Positions 1 to 6,791 of a stretch of 12,053 nt of DNA are shown one piece after another. A model generated the notes under the pieces. The model searched no databases and was not told the origin of the DNA. It worked only from the letters and a program-made list of their open reading frames with translations. The position numbers were made by a program, and so were the translations under genes. Origin of the DNA: Lachnospiraceae bacterium (GTDB taxonomy: Bacteria; Bacillota; Clostridia; Lachnospirales; Lachnospiraceae); assembly GCA_900770535.1 (NCBI GenBank), contig CAAHDV010000075.1:1-12053 (forward strand). The letters run 5' to 3'. Numbering within the stretch: position 1 is the stretch's first letter; the number at the start of each line of letters is the position of its first letter.

Positions 1-1
1 A

Positions 2-274
2 AGAAAGAAAATGGCACAGATGGGAACGGACAACATGAGTGCCTATATTCGAAAAATGGTAATTGACGGGTACGTTGTAAAATTGGAATTGCCCGAACTG
101 CGTAAGCTGACTTCCAAGATGAAACGGATCGCCAACAGCGAAAACCAAATTGCCAAACGCCTTAACTCAACCGGTAATATCTATGAAGCCGACATTGAGG
201 AAATCAAAAAGAACCAAGAGAAAATTTATGAGGGAATCCGAAAAATCCTCATCTCACTTTCTAAGATAGAATGA
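2..274 (+). CDS. mobC: MobC-type relaxosome accessory protein, 5' end cut by window edge
   Basis: MobC-family proteins bind near oriT and help the relaxase nick DNA during plasmid or ICE mobilization. The visible part begins in an open frame at base 2, and the ATG at 11 is probably an internal Met, because the preceding codons (Arg-Lys-Lys) look like the usual K-MAQ-x-GT run inside this family. The residues MAQMGTDNMSAYIRKM followed by DGYVV and LPELRKL match my memory of MobC from Firmicutes mobilizable elements. The rest is a charged helical C-terminal half with the NQIAKRLN-STG-IYEADIEEI pattern. It ends at TGA 272-274. A relaxase gene normally follows mobC, but here only a recombinase fragment does, so the element has lost its middle. 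The protein could still be made, but without a partner in the window it is probably a relic. Confidence 0.82.
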   Translation, partial: RKKMAQMGTDNMSAYIRKMVIDGYVVKLELPELRKLTSKMKRIANSENQIAKRLNSTGNIYEADIEEIKKNQEKIYEGIRKILISLSKIE

Positions 275-297
275 TGTTCAGCTCCGCAGGAGCGTAG

Positions 298-994
298 CCG
301 ATTTTGAAAAAATCGTTGAAGGGTTTGGGGTTCTGTGCCGATTGCAAGCAAAAGCTCTACTATTCCACCACCAACTACTTTGAGAAGCGACAAGACTTCT
401 TTATCTGCTCCACTCACCGAGCCAACAAGGACAAGTGCAGCAGAAACTACATTCGTGCCGTTGTCCTGGAGGATATGGTCTGGAAACACATGAAAGAAGT
501 TATCTCGTATGTGACCCGATATGAGGCACATTTTAGGGTGGAAATGGAGCAAAAACTCCGTCTACAGAGTGAGGAAACCATAAGGGTATATAAGTCTGGC
601 GCAGGCAGAAAAGCGTATAGGGGAGCTTGACCGCCTGTTTATCAAAATCTACGAGGACAACGCCAAGGGCAAGCTGAATGATGACCGCTTTGCCATGATG
701 AGCAGGACCTATAAGGACGAGCAGACGCAGTTGAAAGCTGAAATCGTAAATCTGCAAAAAGAAGTCGAAGTACAGGAACGACAGATAGAAAACCTTGAAC
801 AGTTTATTCAGCGGGCACGCAGATACATCAACCTCACAGAACTCACGCCATACGCCCTCAGAGAGCTTGTAACGGCGGTTTATGTGGAGGCACCGGACAA
901 GTCCAGCGGCAAACGCAAACAGAAGGTACATATCGAATATGACCTTGTTGGCTACATCCCCGTGGATGAACTGATAAAAGCGGAACAGGCATGA
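298..994 (+). pseudogene. C-terminal remnant of a large serine recombinase (TnpX/TndX type), frameshifted
   Basis: Large serine recombinases excise and integrate transposons and ICEs. They have an N-terminal catalytic resolvase domain, a recombinase domain, a zinc ribbon and a coiled-coil tail. Only the last two parts remain. The first frame (open from 298 after a TAG at 295-297, up to TGA at 630) holds the zinc ribbon with FCADCKQKLYY, then FICSTH and KDKCSRNYIR, giving four Cys. Near 584-600 the reading continues one frame over: AQAEKRIGELDRLF, then a long charged coiled coil, then LTELTPYALRELV and APDKSSGK, typical of the DUF4368-like tail, ending at TGA 992-994. Compared with relatives as I recall them, about five bases seem lost after the VYK codons near 594. 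The catalytic Ser domain is absent, so the protein cannot recombine DNA. The roughly 24 bases between mobC and this fragment mark a deletion joint. Confidence 0.85.
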
Positions 995-1013
995 CCGAAA
1001 TCATGCCTGTTCC
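982..1013. terminator. 13-bp perfect hairpin over the recombinase stop codon, possible bidirectional terminator
   Basis: GGAACAGGCATGA (982-994) is repeated inverted as TCATGCCTGTTCC (1001-1013) around a six-base loop, CCGAAA. The left arm encodes the last residues and TGA stop of the recombinase remnant. Downstream on the plus strand there is no clear T run. On the minus strand the stem is followed by GCTTTTAT, so it could also end transcripts of the minus-strand permease operon, whose last stop lies about 240 bases away at 1253. No better terminator is visible between 1014 and 1252. Confidence 0.55.
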
Positions 1014-1252
1014 AAGAAATTCACATATTACTGTTTTACGGACACCGCCCTTCCGATCCGCTTCTTTTACTTTTCACCGGCCTGACTTATATAACAACCA
1101 GCTTCCTGTTTTTTTATTTTTCTTGTTTACCTATTAGCTGCCCCGCCCGGGAATGATTGCTGAAAATTTTCTGTTCCAAAAAACCTGTTTTTTCTTTCTT
1201 CATATTCATTCTCCTCATTTCTTCCATCGGCGCGTTGCAGGATCCGGTCACA
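1014..1252. other. Intergenic stretch between element scar and permease operon
   Basis: This stretch holds no supported gene. It is locally rich in T on the plus strand (about 1105-1135 and 1185-1235) and carries small self-complementary runs such as GAAAATTTTC and AAAAAACCTGTTTTTT. The outer end of the original mobile element should lie here if its terminal sequence survives, but no duplicated target or terminal repeat can be recognised with only one side in view. Confidence 0.4.
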
Positions 1253-2590
1253 TTACAGCCAGAGACTGCAGATAAAGGTTGCGGCCAGGCCGCCCAGGGA
1301 CATCACAACATTACTGATGGACAATGTCTTCAGTCCTGTTTTCATATCATATCCCATACAGTTCGTGTATACCCAGAAGTAACTGTCGTTTACGTGGCAG
1401 CAGAGACGTGCGCCTGCGCCGGATGCCAGGAAGATCAGGATCGGGTCCAGACCAAGACTTGCGGCAATCGGAGCGCACAGGGTTGCAGCGGTAGTTACAG
1501 CGACCGTACCGGAACCCTGTACCACCTTTAACAGACCTGAGATCACAAACGGGATCAGGATGAAGGGGAGACCGGTGTTCAGTACCATCTGCGCAAGGCT
1601 GTCGCCTGCGCCGGATACTTTTAACACCTGACCAAGGGCGCCGCCAGCAGAGGTAATGAACACGATCGGACCTGCGTCCTTTAAGGTCTTGTCCATCACA
1701 TCAATGATGACTTTGCCGCCAAGGCGTTTGCCCAGCATGATGATTGCCAGTACTGCGCCGATGGCCAGCGCAATGTTGGAATCACCCACAAAAGAGATCA
1801 CGGTCATAACCGGTGAATCTTCCGGAAGCAGCATTCCGCATGTCGTATTTAAAAGGATCAGCAGAATTGGCACAACAAGCGGTAACAGGCTTGCCAGAGT
1901 TCCCGGCAGATCAGTATCATCTTCTATGCTCAGAGCTTCGTCTTTTTTCTGCTCCTCTTCATCACGGAAACTGTAATAGGAATCCGGCTTGTTGCGGAAA
2001 TAAATTTCCGAAAAGATCCAGCCGGCAAGTGTCATGAAAATAGCACCAAATGCACCATACAGGATTGCGCGTCCAATGTCAATCCCCAAAAGTCCGGCTG
2101 CAGCCAGCGGACCCGGTGTCGGCGGCACATATACGTGGGTGGATAAGAGTCCGGCTGACAGGCTTACTGCCAGGATTGCCAGCGGAATCCGTGTCTTTTT
2201 GTGGATTGCTTTTACAAGCGGTGTCAGAATAACAAATGCTGCGTCGGAAAATACCGGAATGGATACCAGATAACCGGTAATGGCCATGGCAAGGCCTGCG
2301 CGTTTCTGGCCTACCAGACGTACTGCGTCAAGGGCCATGCGGTTGGTTCCCTTTGCCGCATCCAGATAGTTTCCTAACATGATACCAAAAATGATGACGA
2401 TACCGATACTCTTTACCGTGCCGGAAAATCCACCGGTGATGGCAGCTACGGTGTCTGCACCACTCATACCGGAAAGCAGTCCCATAACCAGCGCTGTTGC
2501 CAGCAATGAAATAAACGCGTTGGCTTTTACTTTGACGCAAAGAATCAGCAGCACCGCCATTCCTATGATAAATACAAACTCCATTGGCAT
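1253..2590 (-). CDS. GntP-family carboxylate/gluconate-type permease
   Basis: A 445-residue integral membrane transporter of the GntP family, whose known members carry gluconate and other small organic or sugar acids into the cell, usually with protons. Hydrophobic segments run the whole length, broken by a charged cytoplasmic loop near residues 204-227 that is rich in Asp, Glu and Lys. Family marks are IPVFSDAAFVILTPL (111-125), VPPTPGPLAAAGLLG (155-169) and HVNDSYFW (399-406), matching the HVNDSGFW signature of gluconate permeases. The start at 2588-2590 has AGGAGG (2599-2604) eight bases upstream. A second ATG two codons later is too distant to be preferred. It is the last gene of the dehydratase operon, 25 bases after the small subunit, and most likely imports that enzyme's substrate. 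The actual substrate is not readable, and gluconate is unlikely given the neighbours. Confidence 0.9.
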   Translation of the reverse strand: MPMEFVFIIGMAVLLILCVKVKANAFISLLATALVMGLLSGMSGADTVAAITGGFSGTVKSIGIVIIFGIMLGNYLDAAKGTNRMALDAVRLVGQKRAGLAMAITGYLVSIPVFSDAAFVILTPLVKAIHKKTRIPLAILAVSLSAGLLSTHVYVPPTPGPLAAAGLLGIDIGRAILYGAFGAIFMTLAGWIFSEIYFRNKPDSYYSFRDEEEQKKDEALSIEDDTDLPGTLASLLPLVVPILLILLNTTCGMLLPEDSPVMTVISFVGDSNIALAIGAVLAIIMLGKRLGGKVIIDVMDKTLKDAGPIVFITSAGGALGQVLKVSGAGDSLAQMVLNTGLPFILIPFVISGLLKVVQGSGTVAVTTAATLCAPIAASLGLDPILIFLASGAGARLCCHVNDSYFWVYTNCMGYDMKTGLKTLSISNVVMSLGGLAATFICSLWL

Positions 2591-2615
2591 AATTTAATCC
2601 TCCTGTTTCCGCCCT

Positions 2616-3131
2616 TTAGCGTGCGGCTTTCTCTTTCTCCATACGTGCCCGCATCATCGGTTTGATGCCGCCTGCTTCCAGAATCTTCATAGCCTGGTCG
2701 CCAAGACGGTCGCAGGTGTATACCTTGCCACTCTCCTTTACGGTTACGGTTCCTTTTTCAATGTCCAGAGTCAGCTCCTGACCATCTTTCACCTCTTTGC
2801 TGATGCCCTTGCAGACAATCAGCGGAAGGCCTAAGTTAATGGAGTTGCGGAAGAAAATCCGGGCGAAGGAATCCGCAATAACGGCACTTGCTCCCATGTT
2901 GATCAGCGCGATCGGCGCATGCTCACGGCTGGAACCGCAGCCAAAGTTGGTTCCTGCTACTACAATGCCTCCCTGCGGGAAGTTTGCAGCAATGGCCTCA
3001 TCCACGCCGCACAGACAATGGCTTCCGATCTCCTTCGGGTCGGTGATAGCCAGGAAGCGGCCCGGGTAGATCTGGTCGGTGTCAATATTGTTGCCAACTA
3101 CAATAATGTTTCCTGTGATCTCTGTTTTCAT
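2616..3131 (-). CDS. LeuD-like small subunit of an aconitase-superfamily hydro-lyase
   Basis: At 171 residues this is the short, archaeal/clostridial-type LeuD swivel-domain subunit, which partners with the large iron-sulfur subunit to dehydrate or isomerise hydroxy acids. Visible family motifs are GNNIDTDQIYPGRFL (13-27), the GCGSSREHA loop (64-72), whose Ser and Arg contact substrate carboxylates in the superfamily, and SFARIFFRNSINLGLPL (88-104). The loop that reads YLRT in several isopropylmalate isomerases appears to read FLAI here (26-29). If aligned correctly, the Arg expected at that position is missing, which argues for a substrate other than isopropylmalate. It starts 15 bases after the large-subunit stop, with a GGGGGA ribosome site near 3141-3146, so the two are translated together. 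Alternatives include a dimethylmaleate, citraconate or methylmalate hydratase subunit. Confidence 0.88.
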   Translation of the reverse strand: MKTEITGNIIVVGNNIDTDQIYPGRFLAITDPKEIGSHCLCGVDEAIAANFPQGGIVVAGTNFGCGSSREHAPIALINMGASAVIADSFARIFFRNSINLGLPLIVCKGISKEVKDGQELTLDIEKGTVTVKESGKVYTCDRLGDQAMKILEAGGIKPMMRARMEKEKAAR

Positions 3132-3146
3132 GACGGATAGTCCCCC

Positions 3147-4406
3147 TTATAAATATTTTCTCGGATCGGTGATGCAGCCGTTTAAGATACTTGCGGCAAC
3201 AGTTGCCGGGCCTGCCAGATAGATGTCTGCCTCGGTGGAGCCCATACGTCCCGGGAAGTTACGGTTGGTGGTGGTGATACAGGTCTCGCCCGGAGCCAGA
3301 ATGCCCTCATGCGCACCCAGGCATGCACCACAGCCCGGAGTAGTAATGGTAGCGCCGGCTGCCATCAGGCTCTGGATGTAGCCCTTCTCCATGCAGGCCT
3401 GCATAACCTCAGCAGATGCCGGAACAACCACCAGTCTTGTGTACTTCGGAATATGCTTTCCTTTCAGGATCTTTGCTGCCTGCGCAATATCCTCTTCGCG
3501 GCCGCCGGTACAGCTTCCGATGTAACCCTGGTTTAAGGTGATGGTCTTGTCTTTGATGACCTCGCTGATCGGTGCCACGTTGTCTACGCTGTGCGGGCAT
3601 GCCAGCTGCGGCTCCAGCTCAGACACATCAAATACATAGCTCTCTTCATATTTGAAGTCCGGATCAGTGTACTGTACTTCGAACGGTCTTACCGCACGCT
3701 TGGAAACGTAATCCAGAACTGCCTGGTTCGGCTGCATGTAAGCGGTCTTTGCGCCCATCTCTACGGCCATGTTGCAGACAACCATACGTCCGGAAACGCC
3801 AAGGTTCTCTACATAGCTTCCGGTGAAGTCGATTGCTTTGTATACCGCGCCGTCTGCCTTGATCTTTCCGAGAACGCTTAAGATGACATCCTTCGGATAT
3901 ACGCCCGGTTTGGTCTCGCCCTCCAGGCGTACCTCAATGATCTCCGGAACACGGAACCATAGCTCGCCGGTCATTAAGATGGTTGCCATATCGGTCGCTC
4001 CGCAGCCGGTTCCCATAGCACCGAAGGCACCGTGGGTGGTAGTGTGGCTGTCGGTTGCTACTACGATCATGCCCGGGTAAATCACGCCGGCCTCCGGCAT
4101 TACCTGATGGCAGACACCACAGTTGGTATCAAAATGGAATCTTAAATTGTTCTTCTTTGCAAACTCTCTCATTTCGCCATGGTTTGCAGCACTCTTGATG
4201 TCCGGTGCCGGTGCGTAATGGTCGAATACGAACGCCGCGCGCTCGCTGTCCCATACCTTCTCACCGCCCATTTCATAGAAAGAATAGACTGTCTGCAGAT
4301 ACAGATCGTTGATCTCCGCAAAATCAACCTTAGCTGTAACGATTTCCCCTGTGCTTACCTGTTCGCGCCCACTGTTTTTCGCAAGAATCTTTTCAATAGC
4401 GTGCAT
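3147..4406 (-). CDS. LeuC-like large subunit of an aconitase-superfamily hydro-lyase, [4Fe-4S] enzyme
   Basis: This is the catalytic subunit, 419 residues from the chosen start, the usual size for the stand-alone LeuC/homoaconitase-like family. It should bind a [4Fe-4S] cluster through Cys299 (GSCTGG) and Cys359 and Cys362 (GCGACLGAH). Other superfamily motifs are DSHTTTHGAFGAMGTG (119-134) and NRNFPGRMGS (381-390). The frame is open up to 4490, but ATG at 4404-4406 is chosen because AGGAGG (4414-4419) lies seven bases upstream, and the extra N-terminal codons would run through the operator. It is the first gene of the operon large subunit, small subunit, permease. The operon is driven from the promoter at 4481-4509 and probably controlled by the divergent GntR protein. 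With no leuA or leuB beside it, a role in catabolism of a C4-C6 hydroxy or unsaturated diacid is more likely than leucine synthesis. The reaction class is clear, the substrate is not. Confidence 0.9.
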   Translation of the reverse strand: MHAIEKILAKNSGREQVSTGEIVTAKVDFAEINDLYLQTVYSFYEMGGEKVWDSERAAFVFDHYAPAPDIKSAANHGEMREFAKKNNLRFHFDTNCGVCHQVMPEAGVIYPGMIVVATDSHTTTHGAFGAMGTGCGATDMATILMTGELWFRVPEIIEVRLEGETKPGVYPKDVILSVLGKIKADGAVYKAIDFTGSYVENLGVSGRMVVCNMAVEMGAKTAYMQPNQAVLDYVSKRAVRPFEVQYTDPDFKYEESYVFDVSELEPQLACPHSVDNVAPISEVIKDKTITLNQGYIGSCTGGREEDIAQAAKILKGKHIPKYTRLVVVPASAEVMQACMEKGYIQSLMAAGATITTPGCGACLGAHEGILAPGETCITTTNRNFPGRMGSTEADIYLAGPATVAASILNGCITDPRKYL

Positions 4407-4430
4407 CTTAACTCCTCCTGATTTTCGATT

Positions 4431-4443
4431 TCGTATTTCGTAT
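4431..4443. repeat. Tandem TCGTAT half-sites next to operator 1
   Basis: TCGTAT occurs at 4431-4436 and 4438-4443, seven bases apart, and again as the left half of the palindrome core at 4452-4457. The seven-base spacing and identity to the operator half suggest either extra half-sites for the GntR protein or decay products of a duplicated site in the leader of the dehydratase mRNA. Confidence 0.45.
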
Positions 4444-4448
4444 TTTGA

Positions 4449-4464
4449 ATATCGTATACGATAT
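4449..4464. promoter_or_regulatory. Operator 1: perfect 16-bp palindrome in the dehydratase leader
   Basis: ATATCGTATACGATAT is a perfect palindrome, identical to the one at 4585-4600. Its GTATAC core fits operators of FadR-type GntR regulators. It is centred about 18 bases downstream of the inferred start of the minus-strand transcript, a position where a bound protein would block transcription. The gene next door encodes a GntR/FCD protein, so it is the obvious ligand. Confidence 0.82.
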
Positions 4465-4480
4465 ACGTTTTGTGATTCAA

Positions 4481-4509
4481 AGATTATCACGTTCCAAACC
4501 AGTTTTCAA
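4481..4509 (-). promoter_or_regulatory. Promoter of the dehydratase-permease operon
   Basis: Read on the minus strand, TTGAAA (4504-4509) and TAATCT (4481-4486) are separated by 17 bases, a good housekeeping-sigma promoter. The start point would be near 4474, giving a leader of about 68 bases that contains operator 1 and the TCGTAT repeats. Confidence 0.65.
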
Positions 4510-4584
4510 GCCTTTTTCGCCAATTTCCGGATCTTTGGCAGTTATTCACATTTTCGGACCTCGTTTTTTATGGAAATCAACTGA

Positions 4585-4600
4585 ATATCGTATACGATAT
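4585..4600. promoter_or_regulatory. Operator 2: second copy of the 16-bp palindrome, at the gntR promoter
   Basis: This is an identical copy of ATATCGTATACGATAT, again preceded by TGA, so 19 bases match operator 1. It ends two bases before the -35 box of the plus-strand promoter and is centred near -45. The centre-to-centre distance from operator 1 is 136 bases, close to 13 helical turns, so both sites face the same side of the DNA. Confidence 0.82.
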
Positions 4601-4602
4601 GT

Positions 4603-4631
4603 TTGACACGATTTTTGTGAAATGGTATCAT
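4603..4631 (+). promoter_or_regulatory. Promoter of the gntR-MATE unit
   Basis: A consensus TTGACA (4603-4608), 17-base spacer and TATCAT (4626-4631) make this one of the strongest promoters in the window. Operator 2 abuts it upstream, consistent with autoregulation. The leader of about 50 bases contains a short TGCGG/CCGCA hairpin and an AAAGGA ribosome site near 4672-4677. Confidence 0.75.
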
Positions 4632-4687
4632 CAAAGTAAAAAAGTAGAACTTGCGGAGAAGTCCCGCATTGAAAGGATAAAAGATTT

Positions 4688-5332
4688 ATGGAAAGTATGG
4701 AACTGCTGCCGGCACGTGTCCGGATCACTGCGATTTTAAAGAAAGCATTATTTTCGGGAGAATACAAGAGCGGCGATGAATTAAGCCTTACCGACATTGC
4801 CGCAAAGCTTGGCGTCAGCCGCACTCCGGTCCGCGAGGCCTTTCAGGCGCTGGAAGCGGAAGGACTCATTGAACTTCGCATGAACAAAGGCGCTATTGTT
4901 AAACCGATTGATGAAAAATACATCACCGATCACTATGAAATGCGTATCCTGTTGGAGTCCGAGGCGGCGGCCCGCGCTGCGAAAAACGGCATGCCGGAGG
5001 CAGACAAACTAATTGAAAAACTCTTGGACGCCCAGAAACGCATGGAATCCCTCTCCACCAGCGAATACGAGGATCTGAACTTTGAGGTCCACACCGGCAT
5101 CTGGACCGCCGCCGACAACATGCGGCTTTACAAGATGCTCTCCAACCTGTGGAACGGCCCCAGCATCGGTTTTACTTCACCGAAGCTGGATCACTATATC
5201 AAATCTACCCAGGAACACATTAATATCCTGACCTGCATCAAAAAGAAAGATGCCAAAAAGGCCAGAAAAGAGATGGAACAGCACATTGAACGGAGTATGG
5301 ATAACATTCTGAAGAATTTCAAATTTCGATAA
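4688..5332 (+). CDS. GntR-family (FadR/FCD subfamily) transcriptional regulator
   Basis: A 214-residue DNA-binding regulator. Residues about 9-72 form the winged helix-turn-helix, with LSLTDIAAKLGVSRTPVREAF and the wing sequence NKGAIV typical of GntR proteins. Residues about 78-210 form the all-helical FCD ligand domain, opening with YEMRILLE. FCD domains often bind a metal that holds a carboxylate effector. The likely ligands here are His135, His177 and His199, with Asn131 where Asp or Asn is usual. ATG 4688 is preferred because AAAGGA lies about ten bases upstream, and the ATG at 4697 is too far. It diverges from the dehydratase operon and is followed after 18 bases by a MATE exporter. Two identical palindromes in the divergent spacer are its probable operators, so it likely represses both units until the substrate or a product binds. 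Confidence 0.92.
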   Translation: MESMELLPARVRITAILKKALFSGEYKSGDELSLTDIAAKLGVSRTPVREAFQALEAEGLIELRMNKGAIVKPIDEKYITDHYEMRILLESEAAARAAKNGMPEADKLIEKLLDAQKRMESLSTSEYEDLNFEVHTGIWTAADNMRLYKMLSNLWNGPSIGFTSPKLDHYIKSTQEHINILTCIKKKDAKKARKEMEQHIERSMDNILKNFKFR

Positions 5333-5350
5333 AACAGGGGTTAAAAACAC

Positions 5351-6715
5351 ATGGAACGAGACAGTGCACAGGAACAATATGACAAAATGACAAAAACACC
5401 GGTTCACCAGCTGGTGCTGCGGCTGGGGCTTCCCACCACCGTCAGCATGCTGGTGACCAGCATCTACAACATGGCTGACACCTTTTTCGTCAGCCAGCTT
5501 GGAACCAGCGTCAGTGGTGCCACCGGCGTGGTATTCGCACTGATGGCCATCATCAACGCCTTCGGATTTATGTTCGGACACGGCGCGGGAAGCAATATCA
5601 GCCGCAAGCTGGGCGCCCATGATGTGGAGAGTGCCCGCGTATTCGCCTCCACCAGCTTCTTTCTGTCATTGCTGGCCGGGTCCGTCATTGGCGCATTTGG
5701 CTTTTTATTTCACGCACCCTTCATGCGGCTTCTGGGCAGCACGGATTCTATTCTGCCCCACGCCATCGAGTACAGTACCTGGATCCTTATTGCGGCTCCG
5801 GCCATGGCCTCCAGCTGTGTCATGAACAACATTCTCCGGTATGAGGGCAAGGCATTTTTCGCCATGCTGGGACTGGCTTCCGGCGGCATCCTCAACATCT
5901 TCGGGGATATGTTCCTGATCTTCGGGCTGAACCTGGGCGTGCGGGGCGCCGGAATCTCCACCGCGGTCTCCCAGTACATCAGCATGGCCATTCTCATCAG
6001 CCCGTTTCTCAGAAGAAAGGTACAGAGCCGCATCCACATCCGCTATGTAACCCGCAGCTTTGCCGATGTAAAAAACATCATCACCACAGGTTTCCCAAGC
6101 CTCATGCGCCAGGGCCTCAACAGCATTTCCGTGACGATCTTAAACCAGTGCTCTGCCCCTTACGGCGATGCCGCCATTGCGGCCATGAGCATTGTAACAA
6201 GAATCATCATGTTCCTGTTCTGTATTGCCCTCGGCATTGGCCAGGGTTTCCAGCCGGTCAGCGCCTTCAACTACGGCGCGAAAAAATACAGCCGCGTGCG
6301 GGAAGCCTTCTGGTTCAGCATCCGCAGCAGTCTCATTGTCATGAGCATTTCCGCCCTGGTCGGAATCGTGTTTGCGGCTCCCATCGTGCGTATGTTCCGG
6401 GATGACCCGGCAGTCATCATCATCGGCATCACTGCCCTGCGGATTCAGTGCTTTGCCCTGTTCTGCATGCCATTCTCCCTGTGCGGAAATATGATGTTCC
6501 AGAGTATCGGACAAAGTGGAAAAGCGACGTTTCTCTCCATGATCCGAAGCGGACTGGTCTTCATCCCGGTCCTGTGGATTCTTAGTCAAACCATGGGACT
6601 TCTCGGCATCCAGATGGCCCAAACAATCGCAGATGCGCTTGCCGCAGCCATCACACTGCCAATGGTAGTGAAATTCTTCCGCGCCATGCCAGAGGATGTA
6701 GCGGACGCACAATAA
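5351..6715 (+). CDS. MATE-family cation-coupled exporter
   Basis: A 454-residue membrane protein of the multidrug and toxic compound extrusion family, which exports substrates in exchange for sodium or protons. It has about twelve hydrophobic segments in two similar halves. The first half has LGLPTTVSMLVTSIYNMADTFFVSQLG (residues 25-51) and GHGAGSNISRKLGAHD (77-92), and the second has GFPSLMRQGLNSISVTILNQ and GIGQGFQPVSAFNYGAKKY, a typical MATE pattern. The start has AGGGG ten bases upstream. It lies 18 bases after gntR and before the hairpin at 6734, so the two are probably one transcript. The pairing suggests export of a toxic pathway intermediate or of a related compound sensed by the regulator, but MATE substrate cannot be predicted from sequence. 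Confidence 0.92.
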   Translation: MERDSAQEQYDKMTKTPVHQLVLRLGLPTTVSMLVTSIYNMADTFFVSQLGTSVSGATGVVFALMAIINAFGFMFGHGAGSNISRKLGAHDVESARVFASTSFFLSLLAGSVIGAFGFLFHAPFMRLLGSTDSILPHAIEYSTWILIAAPAMASSCVMNNILRYEGKAFFAMLGLASGGILNIFGDMFLIFGLNLGVRGAGISTAVSQYISMAILISPFLRRKVQSRIHIRYVTRSFADVKNIITTGFPSLMRQGLNSISVTILNQCSAPYGDAAIAAMSIVTRIIMFLFCIALGIGQGFQPVSAFNYGAKKYSRVREAFWFSIRSSLIVMSISALVGIVFAAPIVRMFRDDPAVIIIGITALRIQCFALFCMPFSLCGNMMFQSIGQSGKATFLSMIRSGLVFIPVLWILSQTMGLLGIQMAQTIADALAAAITLPMVVKFFRAMPEDVADAQ

Positions 6716-6733
6716 AAATTTATTGTGGCACAG

Positions 6734-6773
6734 AAAATGCCGGGCGGCGCCAAATGGCGCCGCCCGGCATTTT
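6734..6773. terminator. Bidirectional terminator, 18-bp perfect stem
   Basis: AAAATGCCGGGCGGCGCC (6734-6751) and its exact inverse (6756-6773) surround an AAAT loop. The GC-rich core has A's on one side and T's on the other, so it works as an intrinsic terminator for both the plus-strand MATE gene (stop at 6715) and the minus-strand hydrolase (stop at 6792). A smaller palindrome, CAATAAA/TTTATTG (6710-6725), precedes it over the MATE stop codon. Confidence 0.93.
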
Positions 6774-6791
6774 CGTTACTTTATCATATTG

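Noticed and set aside
1157..1531. Plus-strand open frame of 124 codons at the 3' end of the permease gene
   Set aside because: It is antisense to the clearly recognised GntP permease, is Cys/Gly-rich with no family resemblance, and has no good ribosome site.
2616..4406. Leucine biosynthesis leuCD
   Set aside because: No leuA or leuB is adjacent, the operon includes a permease and a GntR operator, and the small-subunit loop differs. It is not excluded without a genome-wide check.
4407..4490. N-terminal extension of the LeuC-like frame from an ATG at 4490
   Set aside because: It would translate through the operator and lies upstream of the inferred transcript start near 4474. The ATG at 4406 has a perfect AGGAGG.
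6140..6712. Minus-strand open frame of 190 codons inside the MATE gene
   Set aside because: It is rich in His, Asp and Gly as expected of an antisense shadow of a membrane protein, and it opposes a well-supported gene.
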